Source: Sipunculus nudus
Taxonomy: Eukaryota; Annelida; Sipuncula; Golfingiida; Sipunculidae
Direction of reading: 5' to 3'
Length of the DNA: 64,000 nt
NCBI GenBank assembly: GCA_026874595.1
Contig: CM049318.1
Span: 25,384,956 to 25,448,955 of the forward strand
Shown here one piece after another: positions 1-12,706 of this stretch. Numbering within the stretch: the stretch's first letter is position 1; every line of letters starts with the position of its first letter. The translations under genes and the position numbers were made by a program. The notes beneath the pieces are model-generated. The model saw only the letters and a list, made by a program, of their open reading frames with translations, made no database searches and was not told the origin of the DNA.

Positions 1-31
1 AGGAGCTGCATAAGCAAAGGAAATAACTTAC

Positions 32-195
32 TTGTGATGTCCTGCAGGTGATCAAGGGCTTGCTGAAGTGATGGGCGACCTGCTTGGTCATAGTTCACCA
101 TGCTTCTCAGCAGGGGCCTCAATTTCTCTGGGCATCTCTCCACCAGCTGCTGCAACTCTTCTGGACAGTTTAGTATCTGAATTACAAACATGTGC

Positions 196-271
<76 letters not shown>

Positions 272-1185
272 TAAACAATCATGTTAATATATACTGGACA
301 ATCTGCAGAGATTACATTAAATTTGTTGTAAATTTCTTTTGCAAAATAATGAATGAAAAGTAGTGAATTTTGTTCCAAGTCCTTTACAACCGTTTTCATG
401 GCATTCCATTTCTTAATCACAAAAGATCTATGGACCTATATCACAACCGAGTAGGAAAGTGAGCAATCTTTACTTTTTTCTTTTAACAAATTATAAAATT
501 TGGCAACTTGGAGGTTAAGCATAAAAATTGATAAATAAGGACCCCAAAATCAAATGGGCATGAGCACACACACACACACCCAGTTCTGATATCCTTGATA
601 TAAATTTGCAATTAGAATTGATCTAATCAGAAGACGGTCTGTTTTTAACCAGGGATATTTGACTCTAAGGTGCTTTGCCCTAACCACTAAGACTACATCC
701 TGCCCCAACCAGTATGATGAAAATACCCACATGCTGCAGGGCTTGTATACGTGTATACCCCTGAGGAAGACCATGCCACACGTGTTCCTGACGACAAAGG
801 CTGATTATTGTACAGCCAAGTGAGTAGAGCATACTAGCCGTCGTAATCACCTCCTCAGTTCTGATGACCTCAGGTGCAACATACTTAGGGGTCATACCCA
901 GAGCTACAAATATAATTTAAAACATAATAAAAACTTTAATCAAAGGACTAGAATTGTATACAGTTGAACCTGTCTGAAAGACTATCTGTCTATTAAGACC
1001 ACCCTTGGGTGAACCGAAAGCCTTTCGTTTGGTTTTGACTGACCTGTCTAAGAAGACCAACTGTGAATAATCATAAAGACCACTTTTTGCAAGTCTAAAG
1101 AGTGGTCTTATTACACAGGTTTCACTGTATGTAGAGACATAACCTAAATATATGACAGTGATATTGGTTCATCCAGAATGATGAC

Positions 1186-1259
<74 letters not shown>

Positions 1260-4200
1260 ACATGTATATATATCATTCGGAATATATATACTAAGGATTA
1301 GATACAGTAAGACTTTATATATCAGATAAAGTGACAAAATAAGAATACAACTGGAAAAATGTTATCTAATATAATCTAAAATTTCATCTTGTTCAGAAAG
1401 TAAATATTTACAAACAAGGTCTACATACGTTGGCAATTAAACACATTCACTGCTCCATCTACACAGGGGATACAAGAGCCGTAGTCCAGCAGAACTACAT
1501 GTGGTTTTCCATCTTTCTGTGTCAGTCCAATATTCTGGGCTGAAAAATAAATATTGAAAAATAAATATCATTCTCAGAAGTGTTCTTAAATAATTAACAA
1601 GGCCTACAGGCCTAATGCGAACCTGTGCAAAGTTTGTGAGTATGAATGGAGGTTTATTTTTTAAATTTAATATTGATCCTCTTAAGTCCTGCATATCTAC
1701 CTTAGTCATTATGATTTCAGCAAAATGGACGTTTTGGACCTGCAAGTTTCAGCCTAGGACATTTTAAAACTAGAATATGGGTAGCCGACAAGTGACTATG
1801 TGTTTCTGCAGAAATCAGAGTGGGATGGGTGAAGTGAGGCATGGATTAAGTGGCAAGGGGAATCGAGTGAGCTGTGTTGCATAATAGCATTGAAGTCAGC
1901 AGTGTAAAAGTGAATGTAGGTGGTGCCACCTCTCATAAAATCTAGAAAAAAATGTCCAGAATGTATAAACCTGCAAAATTGCTGAGATATGAGTGATTTT
2001 ATCTCAAGGAAGATGAACAGATGGATGCTGTGCATAAGTGGTTGCAGGTGGCACCACCAGTTTTGCCTATGATGAAGAGCTATGCGAGATCTATACACAA
2101 ACAAAATTTTGACCCAATCGGTCAAAAGGTTCCTGAGATATGAGCTTTGATGGCTGCAGAGTAAACCTGAATGTAGGTGGCGCCATCTGTCATAAAATCG
2201 AGAAAACTGTCCAGGATGTACAAACCTGCAAAATTCCAGGTGGATAAGTCAATCCACTTCTGAGATATGAGTGATTTTATCCCAAAGGCAGATGAACAGA
2301 TGGACGCTGTGCATAAATGGTTGCAGGTGGCACCACACGTTTTGCCTATGATGAAGAGTTATGTGAGATCTGTGCACACACACAACTTTGGCCCAATCTG
2401 TCAAACTGTTCACGAGATATGAGCATGGATGTCTGCAGAGTAAACCTGATGGAAGGTGGCGCCACCTGTCATAAAATCAAGAGAGCTGTCCAAGATGTAT
2501 AAACCTGCAAAATTTCAGGTGGATAACTTAAACCACTGCAGAGATATGAGTGATTTTATACCAAGGCAGATGAACAGATGGACGCTGTGCAAAAATGGTT
2601 GCAGGTGGTGCCACCAGACTTGCCTCTGCTGATGAGCTATTTGAGACCTATACACATGCAATATTTTGGCCCAATCAGTCAAACCGTTGCTGAGATATGA
2701 GCTTGGATGTCTGCAGAGTAAATGTGAATGTAGGTGGCACGACCTGTCATAAAATCGAGAAAGCTGTCCAGGATGTATAAACCTGCAAAATTTCAGGTGG
2801 ATAAGTCAAACCACTGCTGAGACATGAGTGATTTTATCCCAAAGGCAGATGAGCAGATGGACGCTGTGCATAAATGGTTGCAGGTGGCGCCACCAGTTTT
2901 GCCTATGATGAAGAGCTATGTGAGATCTATACACAAACAAAATTTTGACCCAATCGGTCAAAAGGTTCCTGAGATATGAGCTTTGATGTCTGCAGAGTAA
3001 ACCTGAATGTAGGTGGCGCCAGTGTATGTTATAAAGCTATCAAAGGGCTACATTTGTGTAAATTTTTTAGCCTGATCAGTCAAACGGTTCCCAAGATATG
3101 TGGGTTTATGTGTGGAAACAGACGCACAAATGAACGCTGGGCAGCAAGGAAAGGTCAGAGGTCAACATAAAATGAGGGCGCAGCAGTTCACATGTAACCT
3201 GATGACAATTCCAATTCGCTTAAAATGCAAACCAAGTTTTTTCTGAAAGATATAGTTCCAATAATCTTCGAATTCTGCATCTATACATTGCGTCTAGATG
3301 TCTAGAAGCTGTGTCTAGATGTCTAGACATATTTCTAGACACCCGCCAGAGCCAGGTCAGTTGCCATGGTGATGTCTGGACCCCACCTGTTTGTACTGAG
3401 TGACCTCGACTTGGCTGCTGAAACTCAGCATGTGGTCAAATCTGTTTTCAAACACAGAAAGCCTTTTTAAATTGGCAAAAATGCTTTTTTAAAGCTGTAT
3501 TTACCCAATCTATTCTTATAAAACTGGCAGAACCCTACCACAGAATAATTCTTGTGAAGTTTAAACCAATCAGCTTACCAGTTTCATCATAAATCAGGGT
3601 ATAAGCTAGAAGAGTTTAAAATTAAATTTCCGCTAGTAAAAAACATCAATGTAGGTGGTGCCACCAATACCTCAATTTCAGATATGACATATGTGACAAA
3701 CATTGGTATAAAATTTGGAGATTATAGCTCTAGCTGTTTCTGAGATTGTCATTTTAGTGTGCTTTTTTGGACAGAAGTTCAACCTCCTGTAACTCGGCCA
3801 AAAATCTCCGAACTGGAACCATTCAAATAAACTTGAGCGAGATTGTTCCAGGGATCATTTCTGTGAAATATTGGACAATTTGGCTGGACAGTTTCAGAGA
3901 AGAAGATTTTTAAAGCTTTTTTAGCTTTTTCCCTATAAAATCTAAGAAAAAGCAGTTAGAAAAAAAAAATAAATTCGATTGAGTTTTTCAGATGACTAAT
4001 TATTTGCAAAAAAATTGGTGATGCTAGCTTCTGCTGTTTTTGAAATAGCTATGGTTAACGTACAGACGACGCACGACGCCGCACCATTGCATAAGCTCAC
4101 AGGTTCGCTAACAACTAAATTAAACAGCTGTATTATAAAAATTTATCAAACCAATACTTTTTGTGTAATGTAAGATGCTGTTATGAAGAGTTACTCATAA

Positions 4201-7200
4201 TTTGATACATGTTTTAAAATTAAAATAATTCATTTCTTATATTCAATATTTTTCCACAAATATACACACTTGTCACAAGCATGACCCATACATAAAGCAA
4301 AGACATTAAGCTAGCTTTCAAGGTAATTTTTACATTTGAGTACCAGATCATATTATTATTCATGAATTAATTCTAAAAATCTCATACAATTAGTTTGCTG
4401 GTATCAACCTGAACCAACCTGTACTCTTAGTTAAAGTTAATAATGCTACACTGTCATCGATAAAGATTTCTCACGCTTGATGTCCATATGCATCCAGTTA
4501 TTTTCATTCAGCTGGATCAGGGCAGTGAGGATCTGAGAGAAGATGCTGCACACAGTGGACTCGGGAACACTGCCCAGGTGCTGAAACATGTAAGACTCAA
4601 GGTCCTGCTCTGTAAGTAAACATATATAGCAGGGTGTGACTCAAATATTAGCACACTCCATGCTGGGAAGGCATTTCATGTTATTCAAAAGCCTATACTG
4701 ACCAATATATATATATATGAAGAATAACTAATGGTTCTTATTCTTAACTGCACTGTTCAATTAAGGATCCAAGAAATTTTCTGCTTTCAATTTCAATATC
4801 TTTTCTTTGACATAAATATTGGATATTAGAGGTATTGTTTTTGCACAGCACCCTTAACAATCCCATCAGTTGTCTAAAACTCCCATGGATTATTTTTAAA
4901 TGTCAAAAGTTTAACTATTTTCCAAGTTACTATTCAGGACACACAGACAAACTTAGATGTCAAGCCCTTACTTTAAGCAAGCCAGAGTTTCAAAGACAAG
5001 AGCTGTCATGTATTTCCTCAGTGGTAGATGATATAAAATGATTTGCAAGATTGGTCTGTCTTGAGTATTTTCACAAAATTCTGCTTTTAAAAGTCACAGG
5101 AAAGAGTCAAGTTTTCTTCACTTACCAATAAAGTCCATTATAACAAGGACATTGTTGCCATCCAACACAACACCATGGATCTTGAGAATATGACTGGCCT
5201 TCCCATCACTGCTCAGCTTTCCTCTCAGGCTGATGGGGGCATCTACTTCATTCCTTTGGAAATCCTGCAGTGGGATCTGAAAAAAAGTTTTATAATTTAT
5301 AATCCTTTCATCCAACACTTCTTTTTTCCTGGAGTGCATGCAAGATACAAAACACTTTCAAAGTAACAATAAAAGTTTTCCACTTTTCATACAGTGTTCA
5401 CTGCTTAGAAAACCATTTCACATTGGTGTAACACTGTGCTGTCAAGACCAATTACAACCTGATAAATGATACATGGGAAAAGCCGAAAATACAAGCAGAT
5501 TTTGTGTTCACATAGATTGATTTAGGTTTTATAATGACACAGGCCTCTGAATCACTGAAATAATTTTTAAATCTAGCAACAGCTCAAAGAATGGAAACTT
5601 ATCCCAGAATGGATTCCCACTACCAGCTGCAACAAAAATATGGCATTTTTCACATTTTTTTTGTGGAGAAAGAAAAATTATTTTTGTTATTTTTAATTCA
5701 ACAGCTGCCATTAGCAAGTTGAATGGCACTGCATTTGCAGTTGTACTTAGTGAGATGGAGAGTATATAAGATTGTGTTACGCGTAACTTACAGCTTTTAT
5801 AGCTACACGCTTCTTGCCGATTCGGCCTATGTACACCTCTCCGTGACTTCCTTTCTTTGGCTCTCCTTCTATCTGCACATTCAGATCCAAAGGAATCTCC
5901 TGAAAAAAAAAAAAAAAAGTTGTATAGTTGCATCAGGACCCATCACTTCACAGGTTCAAGGTATAACACCTGGATGATTCCATTAACATGCCAAATAAAA
6001 TCATCCTTAAGCTTTATTAGGGACAGGTCTTAGGTCAAATAAGATTTTTCAAGTTTAATTCAATTCAATACTTGTCATGAAATTCCATATTGATTCAATT
6101 TATAATCTTATAATATATATGTTGGAAAAAAATATAAATTTTCAATTCAATTAAAACAGCTGTGACACACACAGACTAAAATACAGCACTCAACTTATTC
6201 AGAGTATACCTGTAACCACAGATGTGAAAATATCAGATCTGGCCAGCTCAAAATTCATTTTATATTTTCTGTTGTCCCAAAGCTCCATAAGAAGATTTTG
6301 ATGTACATGTTAGCTTATTAAAAAGATCTGTTCTAAAAACCAACAAATTTGAAGCCTGCATGTTTATACAATAACTGCATCACTAATATGGACCAGGGCT
6401 AGACATCAAGGCTTAACCGCTTGCCCATAACATATAAAAAGTTCAGAAATGGGTGGTAGGGCAACCAAAGAGGTCTACGATTTGCCTAGTTGGGCAAGTG
6501 GGTGCAACATAAACCTTTCCACAGCCTGAATCTTAACTAATCTCAACTGAGCCATTTTCTTTTTCAGAAAAAGTGAGAACACATTGTAATACCTCTATCT
6601 TACCCACATGATTATCTGTGCAAATCCTAGAGGAACAGTATTAATAAACAAAACATTTGTACATGTATACTTTTTTGGCAAAATAATCAAGTGGATCGCA
6701 TTTGTTGTGGCTATGAAGTGGTGAAAGCAATCACTGGGACAGGTGAAAATTCATGTAGGGCAAGTGAAACCAGTTGTCACTTGCCCTCCTGGGCAGGTAC
6801 GTTCCAAAACTGATGTAGAGTCTTTGTGCTGAACAACTTTGTTGTGGTGTACTTTCCTTTCATTTTATGTTAACAAAGTGCAGCATTTTAAGGTGATAAG
6901 GAGATCTTTGGTGGTAGCGGTATATATTCAACTGCTCTAAAGATTTAGTGCCTCTAAAATGGGATTTAATATTCTGCTTGGTCAACATGCTTTTCATGGA
7001 TTAATCTTACAAGGTTTGTGCAAGTCAGTATGTAAATAATAAAGGACGTAAAATAAATAAAGTGGCTGATCTAACTGATAATTTTGCCTGGAGCAAGAAT
7101 TGACTAATTAAACATATAACCACAGGATGGTGGGTATGTAATGTAATAACCCTGCACTGAGGCATTGTGGATTGATGACTCACCTCTGATAACAGCACCC

Positions 7201-7759
7201 CTTTAGTGATATGCTGCGTGGTGTTTGGCTTTTCTGTTTGGTGCCAGGCTTTCTTGTTGGTAAAATCCACACTCCAGTAGATATTTTCGGTCTCAGATCC
7301 TTGCAGCTCTATTGAATCCTCTTTGGCAAGCTGAATGGCTGTCAGGAACTTGTCCACAGTGGCTTCCTCCCCTCTGATGACATTTCCTTGTGAACCAATA
7401 CAAGTCACCAGACCTCCATCTGTTACATGCTGATCAGGCTTTTTGTCAATATCCAACTGATAAATGGTCAATTTTAATGGATTCTCATCCCTCTGAAGGG
7501 CAGAATTTTGTTCATTGATTTCATTAACATCTATCAGGTTGAGTATATCCTCAAAATTTTCTTGTACAACAAGATTGCCTTCATGCAGCCGGTGAAACTG
7601 TGTTAAGATGGCTTCATCATCCGTGGTTTCTTGTGGTTGCACCACAGGGCCGTTTAAATCGATTAATCTTTCTGAATAATCAGTAACCATCACTGGCTGT
7701 GTGGGCTGATTTGAAGTTTCTAATGCACTGAAGTCATATGTGAAGATGTCCTCCATCAT
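32..7759 (-). CDS. Multi-exon protein kinase gene (3' end beyond window)
   Basis: I reconstructed seven coding exons on the minus strand: 7759-7184, 5899-5792, 5276-5126, 4609-4475, 1539-1429, 903-731 and 176-32. All have GT-AG borders and compatible phases (466 codons so far), and the last one splices on past the left edge. Residues 1-192 match no family I recognise and are acidic and hydrophilic. A protein kinase domain follows. It has the Gly-loop GSHGEV (about 209-214), VAIK lysine (about 227), catalytic loop HMDIKPQN (319-326), DYG in place of DFG (342-344), APE (370-372), YSLGC in subdomain IX and GRPS near the C-lobe end. HRD is changed to HMD, and the usual Asp of subdomain IX looks replaced. 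The Lys, catalytic Asp, Asn and metal-binding Asp are kept, so activity is plausible. Closest general resemblance is to Ser/Thr kinases; the family is unassigned. The start is the first of two adjacent ATGs, just after an acceptor at 7777. Confidence 0.85.
195..272. repeat. (TA)n microsatellite
   Basis: A nearly pure TA dinucleotide run sits immediately upstream, in the minus sense, of the last visible kinase exon. It begins about 20 bp from that exon's acceptor. Confidence 0.95.
650..702 (-). mobile_element. tRNA-like SINE head fragment
   Basis: On the minus strand the sequence contains CTTAGTGGTTAGGGC, an A-box-like motif typical of tRNA-derived SINEs, followed by a degenerate B-box-like region. 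It overlaps the intron next to kinase exon 731-903. This is recognised by motif only. Confidence 0.4.
962..1132. mobile_element. Short palindromic MITE
   Basis: It begins CAGTTGAACCTGTCT and ends ACACAGGTTTCACTG, so the ends are imperfect inverted repeats. The interior repeatedly reads AAGACCACC-like on one strand and its complement on the other. Related elements with CAGTGAAACCTG-like ends occur at about 35702, 38337 and 47891. Confidence 0.6.
1182..1256. repeat. (TA)n/(TATG)n microsatellite
   Basis: A long TA run grades into TATG repeats. It is intronic in the kinase gene. Confidence 0.95.
1890..3180. repeat. ~279-bp tandem repeat array (about four units)
   Basis: The phrase GTTGCAGGTGG followed by CRCCAC recurs at about 2041, 2321, 2598 and 2876, a spacing of 277-280 bp. 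Each unit also shares GATGAACAGATGGACGCTGTG, GTAAACCTGAATGTAGGTGG and GAGATATGAG segments. A diverged partial unit continues to about 3180. It is intronic, has no coding potential, and is probably a tandemly amplified interspersed repeat. Confidence 0.85.
3640..4112. repeat. Dispersed repeat, inverted relative to a copy at 36063-36450
   Basis: This segment contains TTGTTCCAGGGATCATTTCTG, ATTGGACAATTTGGCTG, the CTTTTTTAGC stretch and, at the end, CATAAGCTCACAGGTTCGCT. The reverse complement of the same ordered blocks occurs at 36063-36450 in a calpain intron. No ORF is present, so this looks like a non-autonomous interspersed element. Confidence 0.75.
6390..6815. repeat. Possible interspersed element with inverted TTGCCC/GGGCAA blocks
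   Basis: The stretch opens with GGGCTAGACATCAAGGC and ACCGCTTGCCC. It closes with ACTTGCCCTCCTGGGCAGG and, shortly after, CTGATGTAGAG. Several GGGCAAGTG and CTTGCCC motifs lie between. This looks like an old transposon-derived repeat in the first coding intron of the kinase gene; borders are approximate. Confidence 0.35.
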
Positions 7760-8549
7760 CTTGGAAGTTCAGAAAACTAATAATGAAAAATATATTGATC
7801 ACTTAGTTCAATATATCATCTACAGAGCACTGTTTGCTTCCATCTAAAATGCACATATCATGTGCATTATCATTTTAGATCAAATGTGCACCTCATCATA
7901 AAACAAACAAAAATACAAAAAAAATGAAACAACAAGTACAAACTTGTGTATTGACTATGTCTAGAGTGGAATACAGTCGATTGCCCCAAACCGTCAGAGC
8001 TCACAGATCTTTCTGAAGTTTTCAACTCTGCCAAGGTAGTTCAATTTTTACCAGTGTTCATTCATGATTATGAACAGGTTTTGTTTTTTTTAAACACTAT
8101 TCTGCAAAAAAGTTTGAAATGATTTGCACAGAACAATGTTTTTGCTGCAGAACAACAATGAACAGTTGAAGGGGTGGATCAAGAAGTGCATTGGACAGTT
8201 ACCACATTAAACACCAATTTAAAGACTCCCGTTCTGGTTTGGTAAATTTTGTTAAAATGACTAAAATAAGAAAATGTTTTTATATGTGGTGTGAATACAT
8301 GTATGGTTTGTACCAAGTTAAAAAGTGTGCAATCAGTGTGTGAAAAGGCATTTTATATTATTTTATGAATGCTTTTTCAATTCTTACTATTAAAATTGAT
8401 AGGCCAACACAACTGACACTTGTTAGATTGTTATAACTACCAAAGTACAGTACGAAATTTGTATTTAATCCATTCAATACGACAATAGATCAACTTTTGT
8501 TGTAACTGATAATGTGGGTTGTGGGGCAGCTTACACCCTTGTTACAATG

Positions 8550-9172
8550 GCAGTGTCACTGATCCTGGGTTGTCACAATGGTTGTCACGGTCTGATATCT
8601 GGTCATCATATTAAAATCAAGGACTTCTGTTGTCACTGTCATTGACATGGGGTTGTCACAATCGCAGAGTCACTAACAACGGGGAAAATCTTAGTCATTA
8701 GTGTCACTGACATGGGGTTGTCACAATCGTAGTGTCACTGACATGGGGTTGTCACAATCGAAGTGTCACTGACATGGGGTTGTCACAACCGTAGTGTCAC
8801 TGACATGGGGTTGTCACAATCGTAGTGTCACTGACATGGGGTTGTCACAATTGTAGTGTCACAGACATCGGGCAAAATCTTAGTCAGTAGTGTCACTGAA
8901 ATGGGGTTGTCACAATCGTAGTGTCACGGACATGGGGTTGTCACAATCGTAGTGTCACTGACATCGGCAAAATCTTAGTCAACAGTGTCACTGACATGGG
9001 GTTGTCTCAGTCGTAGTGTCACTGACATGTGCATGTCACAATGTAAGTGTCAGTGACATGAGGTTTGAACTATGGTTGTGTCACTGACATCGGCTTCTTA
9101 CAATCTTAGTGTCACTGTCGTCAGGTTGTCACAGTCGTAATGTCACTGCAATCTGGTTGTCACAATATCACG
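8550..9172. repeat. 31-bp minisatellite
   Basis: There are about 20 imperfect copies of a 31-bp unit reading GTGTCACTGACATGGGGTTG followed by TCACAATCGTA. The centre (8690-8960) is near-perfect and the edges are degenerate. It is located in the first intron of the kinase gene. Confidence 0.95.
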
Positions 9173-9512
9173 GACCACTTGTTTCGGCTGGACTTTACCA
9201 ATTATGTCTAGACGTATGAATCATTGTATGAATTTATTTAAACGACAATTCAGTTTCCTCATTTACATAAAATCAAGCTAATTTCCTCGGGCAAACTAAT
9301 AGACAAAATCTAAGCAAACCCGACGTCATTTCAACCAATATGGCCGTCAAATCCGCCCTTTATCGGCGTGACCTACATTCAGCCAGCGACATGCAAATAG
9401 AGAGGCAACAACAGACGAACTCAAAATGCCGAACTGCCTATTCATTTTAGGTTCCAAAAATTCCACGAAAACAATCTTTGGGTCTAATTTTTCTTAATTA
9501 CCGAAAACTTAC

Positions 9513-9660
9513 CTAAGTCGTTAACGTGTATCTGGGAATTAATCCTGAGTTCAGCAGCGCGTACTTGTCTCACAGCAGTTGATGTTCAAAGGCGCGCACG
9601 GTCTCTGTTCCAGCAAAACAAACTGGCGAGGCAGTGATCGGTGATTGGTTCGTTGTAAAA
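9513..9660 (-). other. Probable noncoding first exon and promoter of the kinase gene
   Basis: A consensus donor (AG|GTAAGTTTT on the minus strand) lies at 9512. It can join the acceptor at 7777, which is 17 bases upstream of the first kinase ATG. The sequence beyond it is richer in CpG than the surroundings, as expected near a transcription start. The outer boundary is a guess and no TATA box is evident. Confidence 0.4.
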
Positions 9661-10945
9661 CGACTCTGGGGCAACTTTCAACAGGGTATAGTATGTTGAA
9701 TATTACAGTCCGTAATATTTTTTCCCCATGACTTCCTTGCGACGGTCATGCCCGGAGGGTATTTCACAACGACAGAAACTTTTTTATCTGAAAACATTTC
9801 CGCGTTTGGAAAATCACGTGCTCTCACAGCAAGGCCACCTCCGGGTTCAGATGGCATTTGATATAGGCCCTGCACATGTATAATTAAATAAAACCCTGAA
9901 GGATCTACATGTATGTAGGCCACGTCTGTGTATTATTAAAAACTGATTGATCTGTAGATCAATATGTAGTATCGATCGATGCAACAGTGCTGAATACGAT
10001 CTCTGTTGCTTTGGAATTCTCCACGAAAACACGAAAAGCCTTTAGAAAGTTATGCATATTCATAAACTGCTATTTTTGGTATAAAGATTATCCAATACGC
10101 TATCTCTTTATCGCAAGGAAACATTACAGCAACAAATCAAGACTGTGGACAGGACCGCACGTATATCAATTTACTGTACTCATTATAACAACAGACGGCC
10201 ACACGTACAATTAACAGCTAGTACACGTGCCGGCCTACTTTTCTCAAACGGTCTGATACATATATGCAATTAGACCGATACTGAACATTTGCGCGCCACA
10301 TCGCGCTAATTATAGTCAGTTATAAAACAGCAGCTGAGGGCTAAGTAGGCCTATATTCTTCTCGGCTGAACAGAACGGGTGGTTTGGGGCAGCTGTTTTT
10401 CATGCAGGGATTTGAGATAAAATACTATAATAGCCTATCTATAGGTCTATATATAACGTTGAAAAAAGATTAGGAAGAAATTGTTTAGGCCTATATACTT
10501 GGGCCTTAAGGTATATCCTTGCAATAACCTATATATATATATATATTTATACCTTTTGAAAAAGAATTTATGTAATTTCTGGCTTCTCTGTGTGTATAGG
10601 CCTATCAATGATCTAAGGGATGTTCTTGTTATGAATTTTTCTTATAACGCCTCCGTGAAGGATGTAAATATATATATGAACTTGTTGTATGTACAACTTC
10701 TCTGTAGACACGGCCATTAATTATGACAGCGGAAAAATATGTACGGTAAACTAAGGTGGTAGGATAATTATATATATGCGGAGGTAGAAAGGTCACTTTT
10801 TGCAAAACGCCATTTGCATAGCTGCATGGCTTATCTGACTAATTGCCGCCATGGCAGATGCCCTTGTTGAATTTTTTTTATTAATTTAGCGGGGTCCCAT
10901 ATAGGCCCTTATATTAGGCCTTTATACACGTTGATATAAACAAAA
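9661..10945. other. Intergenic, no gene seen
   Basis: Only short, composition-driven ORFs occur, with no recognisable protein motifs. The sequence is AT-rich with scattered AGGCCTAT motifs that recur through the window, and a short TA run lies near 10531. Confidence 0.6.
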
Positions 10946-12004
10946 GGAAGTGGCTAAACAGCCGACAGGGTGCCGGCAGTTTAGTCCATAGCCCAGAAGC
11001 GGATCCAGGGGGGGGGGGGGGGGGGGTCCAGGGGGTCCGGACCCCCCCTTTTTCACCCGAAGCAACCTTTTTTAAGGGGTTTTAGACGTAATTTTGCGGC
11101 CTGGACCCCCCCCTTTTCCAGACGTGATGACCTTTTTTTAGGATTTTCATTAGTCCTCCTGGGTTGGACCCCCCCTTTGCCTAAATCCTGGATCCGCCCC
11201 TGTAGCCTGCCATATATATATAGGCTAAACAGCCGGCAGGGGAAACTGACCTTGCCAGCAGTCTGGCCCACTAGCTAAACTGCCTGCAAATCAATGTATG
11301 CTCTATTTCAGTGTTATACTCTGTACTTTCCATTATTATTTGGACAATGAGCTGACAATATAGTGCTAATTAACTTACCAAATTAACTATTTTGCTGGTC
11401 CATATGTAATAAGTATGTTGATTACTATAATGAGTAGGTTCTAAAAGTGCACATTTGTGATATTAACAGGGTAGTATTATATAAGTTTTCTTATAAAAAA
11501 TGTAATATTTACAGGGTAGTTTATAGATTTTGTGATTAAAATATATCAGAAATGTGAATGTGTGTGCAGAGACTGTTTACAGTTTATACACAAGTGTACT
11601 TATGAGCAAACCAATTATTAGTGTGTGAAAACAAACAACTCAGGATATGTCAAATAAATGGCCAAAGGATCAGCTAATTACTTGATCAAAGGTATAATCA
11701 AACAATCTTACACCACCCTATTAAGGCTGTTGAGCTTAGCTATTGTGTTGTGAGATGATGCAAGAAATATCCACACAAAATGGCATTTCTTACAAAAGAC
11801 TATCAAAATATCTAATTTGGTAAGTCAGCACTATATTGTCAGCTGATTGTCCAAATAATAATGGAAAGTATGGAGTATCAATGTTACATTCATTTGCCAT
11901 CAGTTCAGCAGTGGGCTAGACTGCCGCCAAGGTCAGTATTCCCTGCCGGCTGTTTAGCCTGTGGACTAAACTTCCGGCACCCTGCCGGCTGTTTAGCCAC
12001 TTCC
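10946..12004. mobile_element. Long-inverted-repeat non-autonomous transposon (~1.06 kb)
   Basis: The left end GGAAGTGGCTAAACAGCC is mirrored by GGCTGTTTAGCCACTTCC at the right end. The arms stay complementary inward. Each carries a second GGCTAAACAGCCGGCAGG block, a TGACCTTG block, and TTATTTGGACAAT with GCTGACAATATAGTGCT. The left arm is interrupted by a ~209-bp element at 10994-11202. No transposase ORF is visible, so this is a foldback or MITE-like element. Confidence 0.85.
10994..11202. mobile_element. hAT-like MITE nested in the inverted-repeat element
   Basis: Its ends are CAGAAGCGGATCCAGG and CCTGGATCCGCCCCTG, which are inverted repeats starting with CAG. It is flanked by TAGCC on both sides (10989-10993 and 11203-11207), a likely target-site duplication. 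The interior has poly-G/poly-C-rich GGGGTCC motifs. A related copy lies at about 23693-23898. The hAT assignment rests only on the CAG...GCGG-type ends. Confidence 0.7.
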
Positions 12005-12099
12005 TGAAAAAAAAAACAGACAGTCTATGTGCGGTGATATCCACACTTGACATCTTTACCTATTTTTAGCTCCAAGGGATTACCTATTTAGTTTATACT

Positions 12100-12560
12100 T
12101 GTTTGTAGAAACAACTAGGGACCCATGCATGGGTCTCGACGCTGAGCTGAATTTGTCTATATTTTTGTCTAGGTTTAGGCCTATGAAGTTTTTTTTTTCA
12201 AATTATATGGGTCCTGTGATCAGTTTGAAGCTAACCTGTCTACCCAAACTGGAGTTTCATCCGTAAACTAATTTGTCAATGGATGGGCCCTGTGACCTTG
12301 ACCTGTGACCTAGTGACTCCAAATTGAAAAAGAACCTTCCCCTATCGGCAGGTGCGCAACATGGAAGACGGAAAGTTTTGGATAAAAAGTTTGGCTTAAA
12401 ATGTATCCTCAATCTGTTTAAAGAAGTGGGTCCTGTGACCTTGACCTCATGACCCCAAAATCAAAAGAGTTCTCAAAGAAGGAAAAGGAAGAATTAAGGA
12501 AGGACAGACGAAAGAAAGGACTGAAGAAAGAAAGAAAGACAGAGCTATATACACACATTA
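12100..12560. repeat. Degenerate interspersed repeat with repeated GGTCCTGTGACCTTGACCT
   Basis: A phrase like GGGTCCTGTGACCTTGACCT with CATGACCCCAAAATC occurs twice within the stretch (about 12286 and 12428). A purine-rich GAAAGAAAG tract follows. A reverse-oriented relative (GGTCAAGGTCACAGG) occurs near 44060. No ORF is present. Confidence 0.4.
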
Positions 12561-12706
12561 TTTTCGTGTGATATTTGTTGTTTTTTAGAGTATTTCACCA
12601 GTAACATGTCACATTTAACGTTGATATAATATGGATGGAATTCGTTTTTAAATTTATAAAAGTTTAAATGACATTTTATAGATAAAGAATGCTTTAAGAG
12701 TTAATA

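Noticed and set aside
5529-5933. 134-codon minus-strand ORF (GDSFGSECADRRRAKERKS...)
   Set aside because: It is a shadow frame over the kinase Gly-loop exon. The true frame there reads EIPLDLNVQIEG and GSHGEVYIGR.
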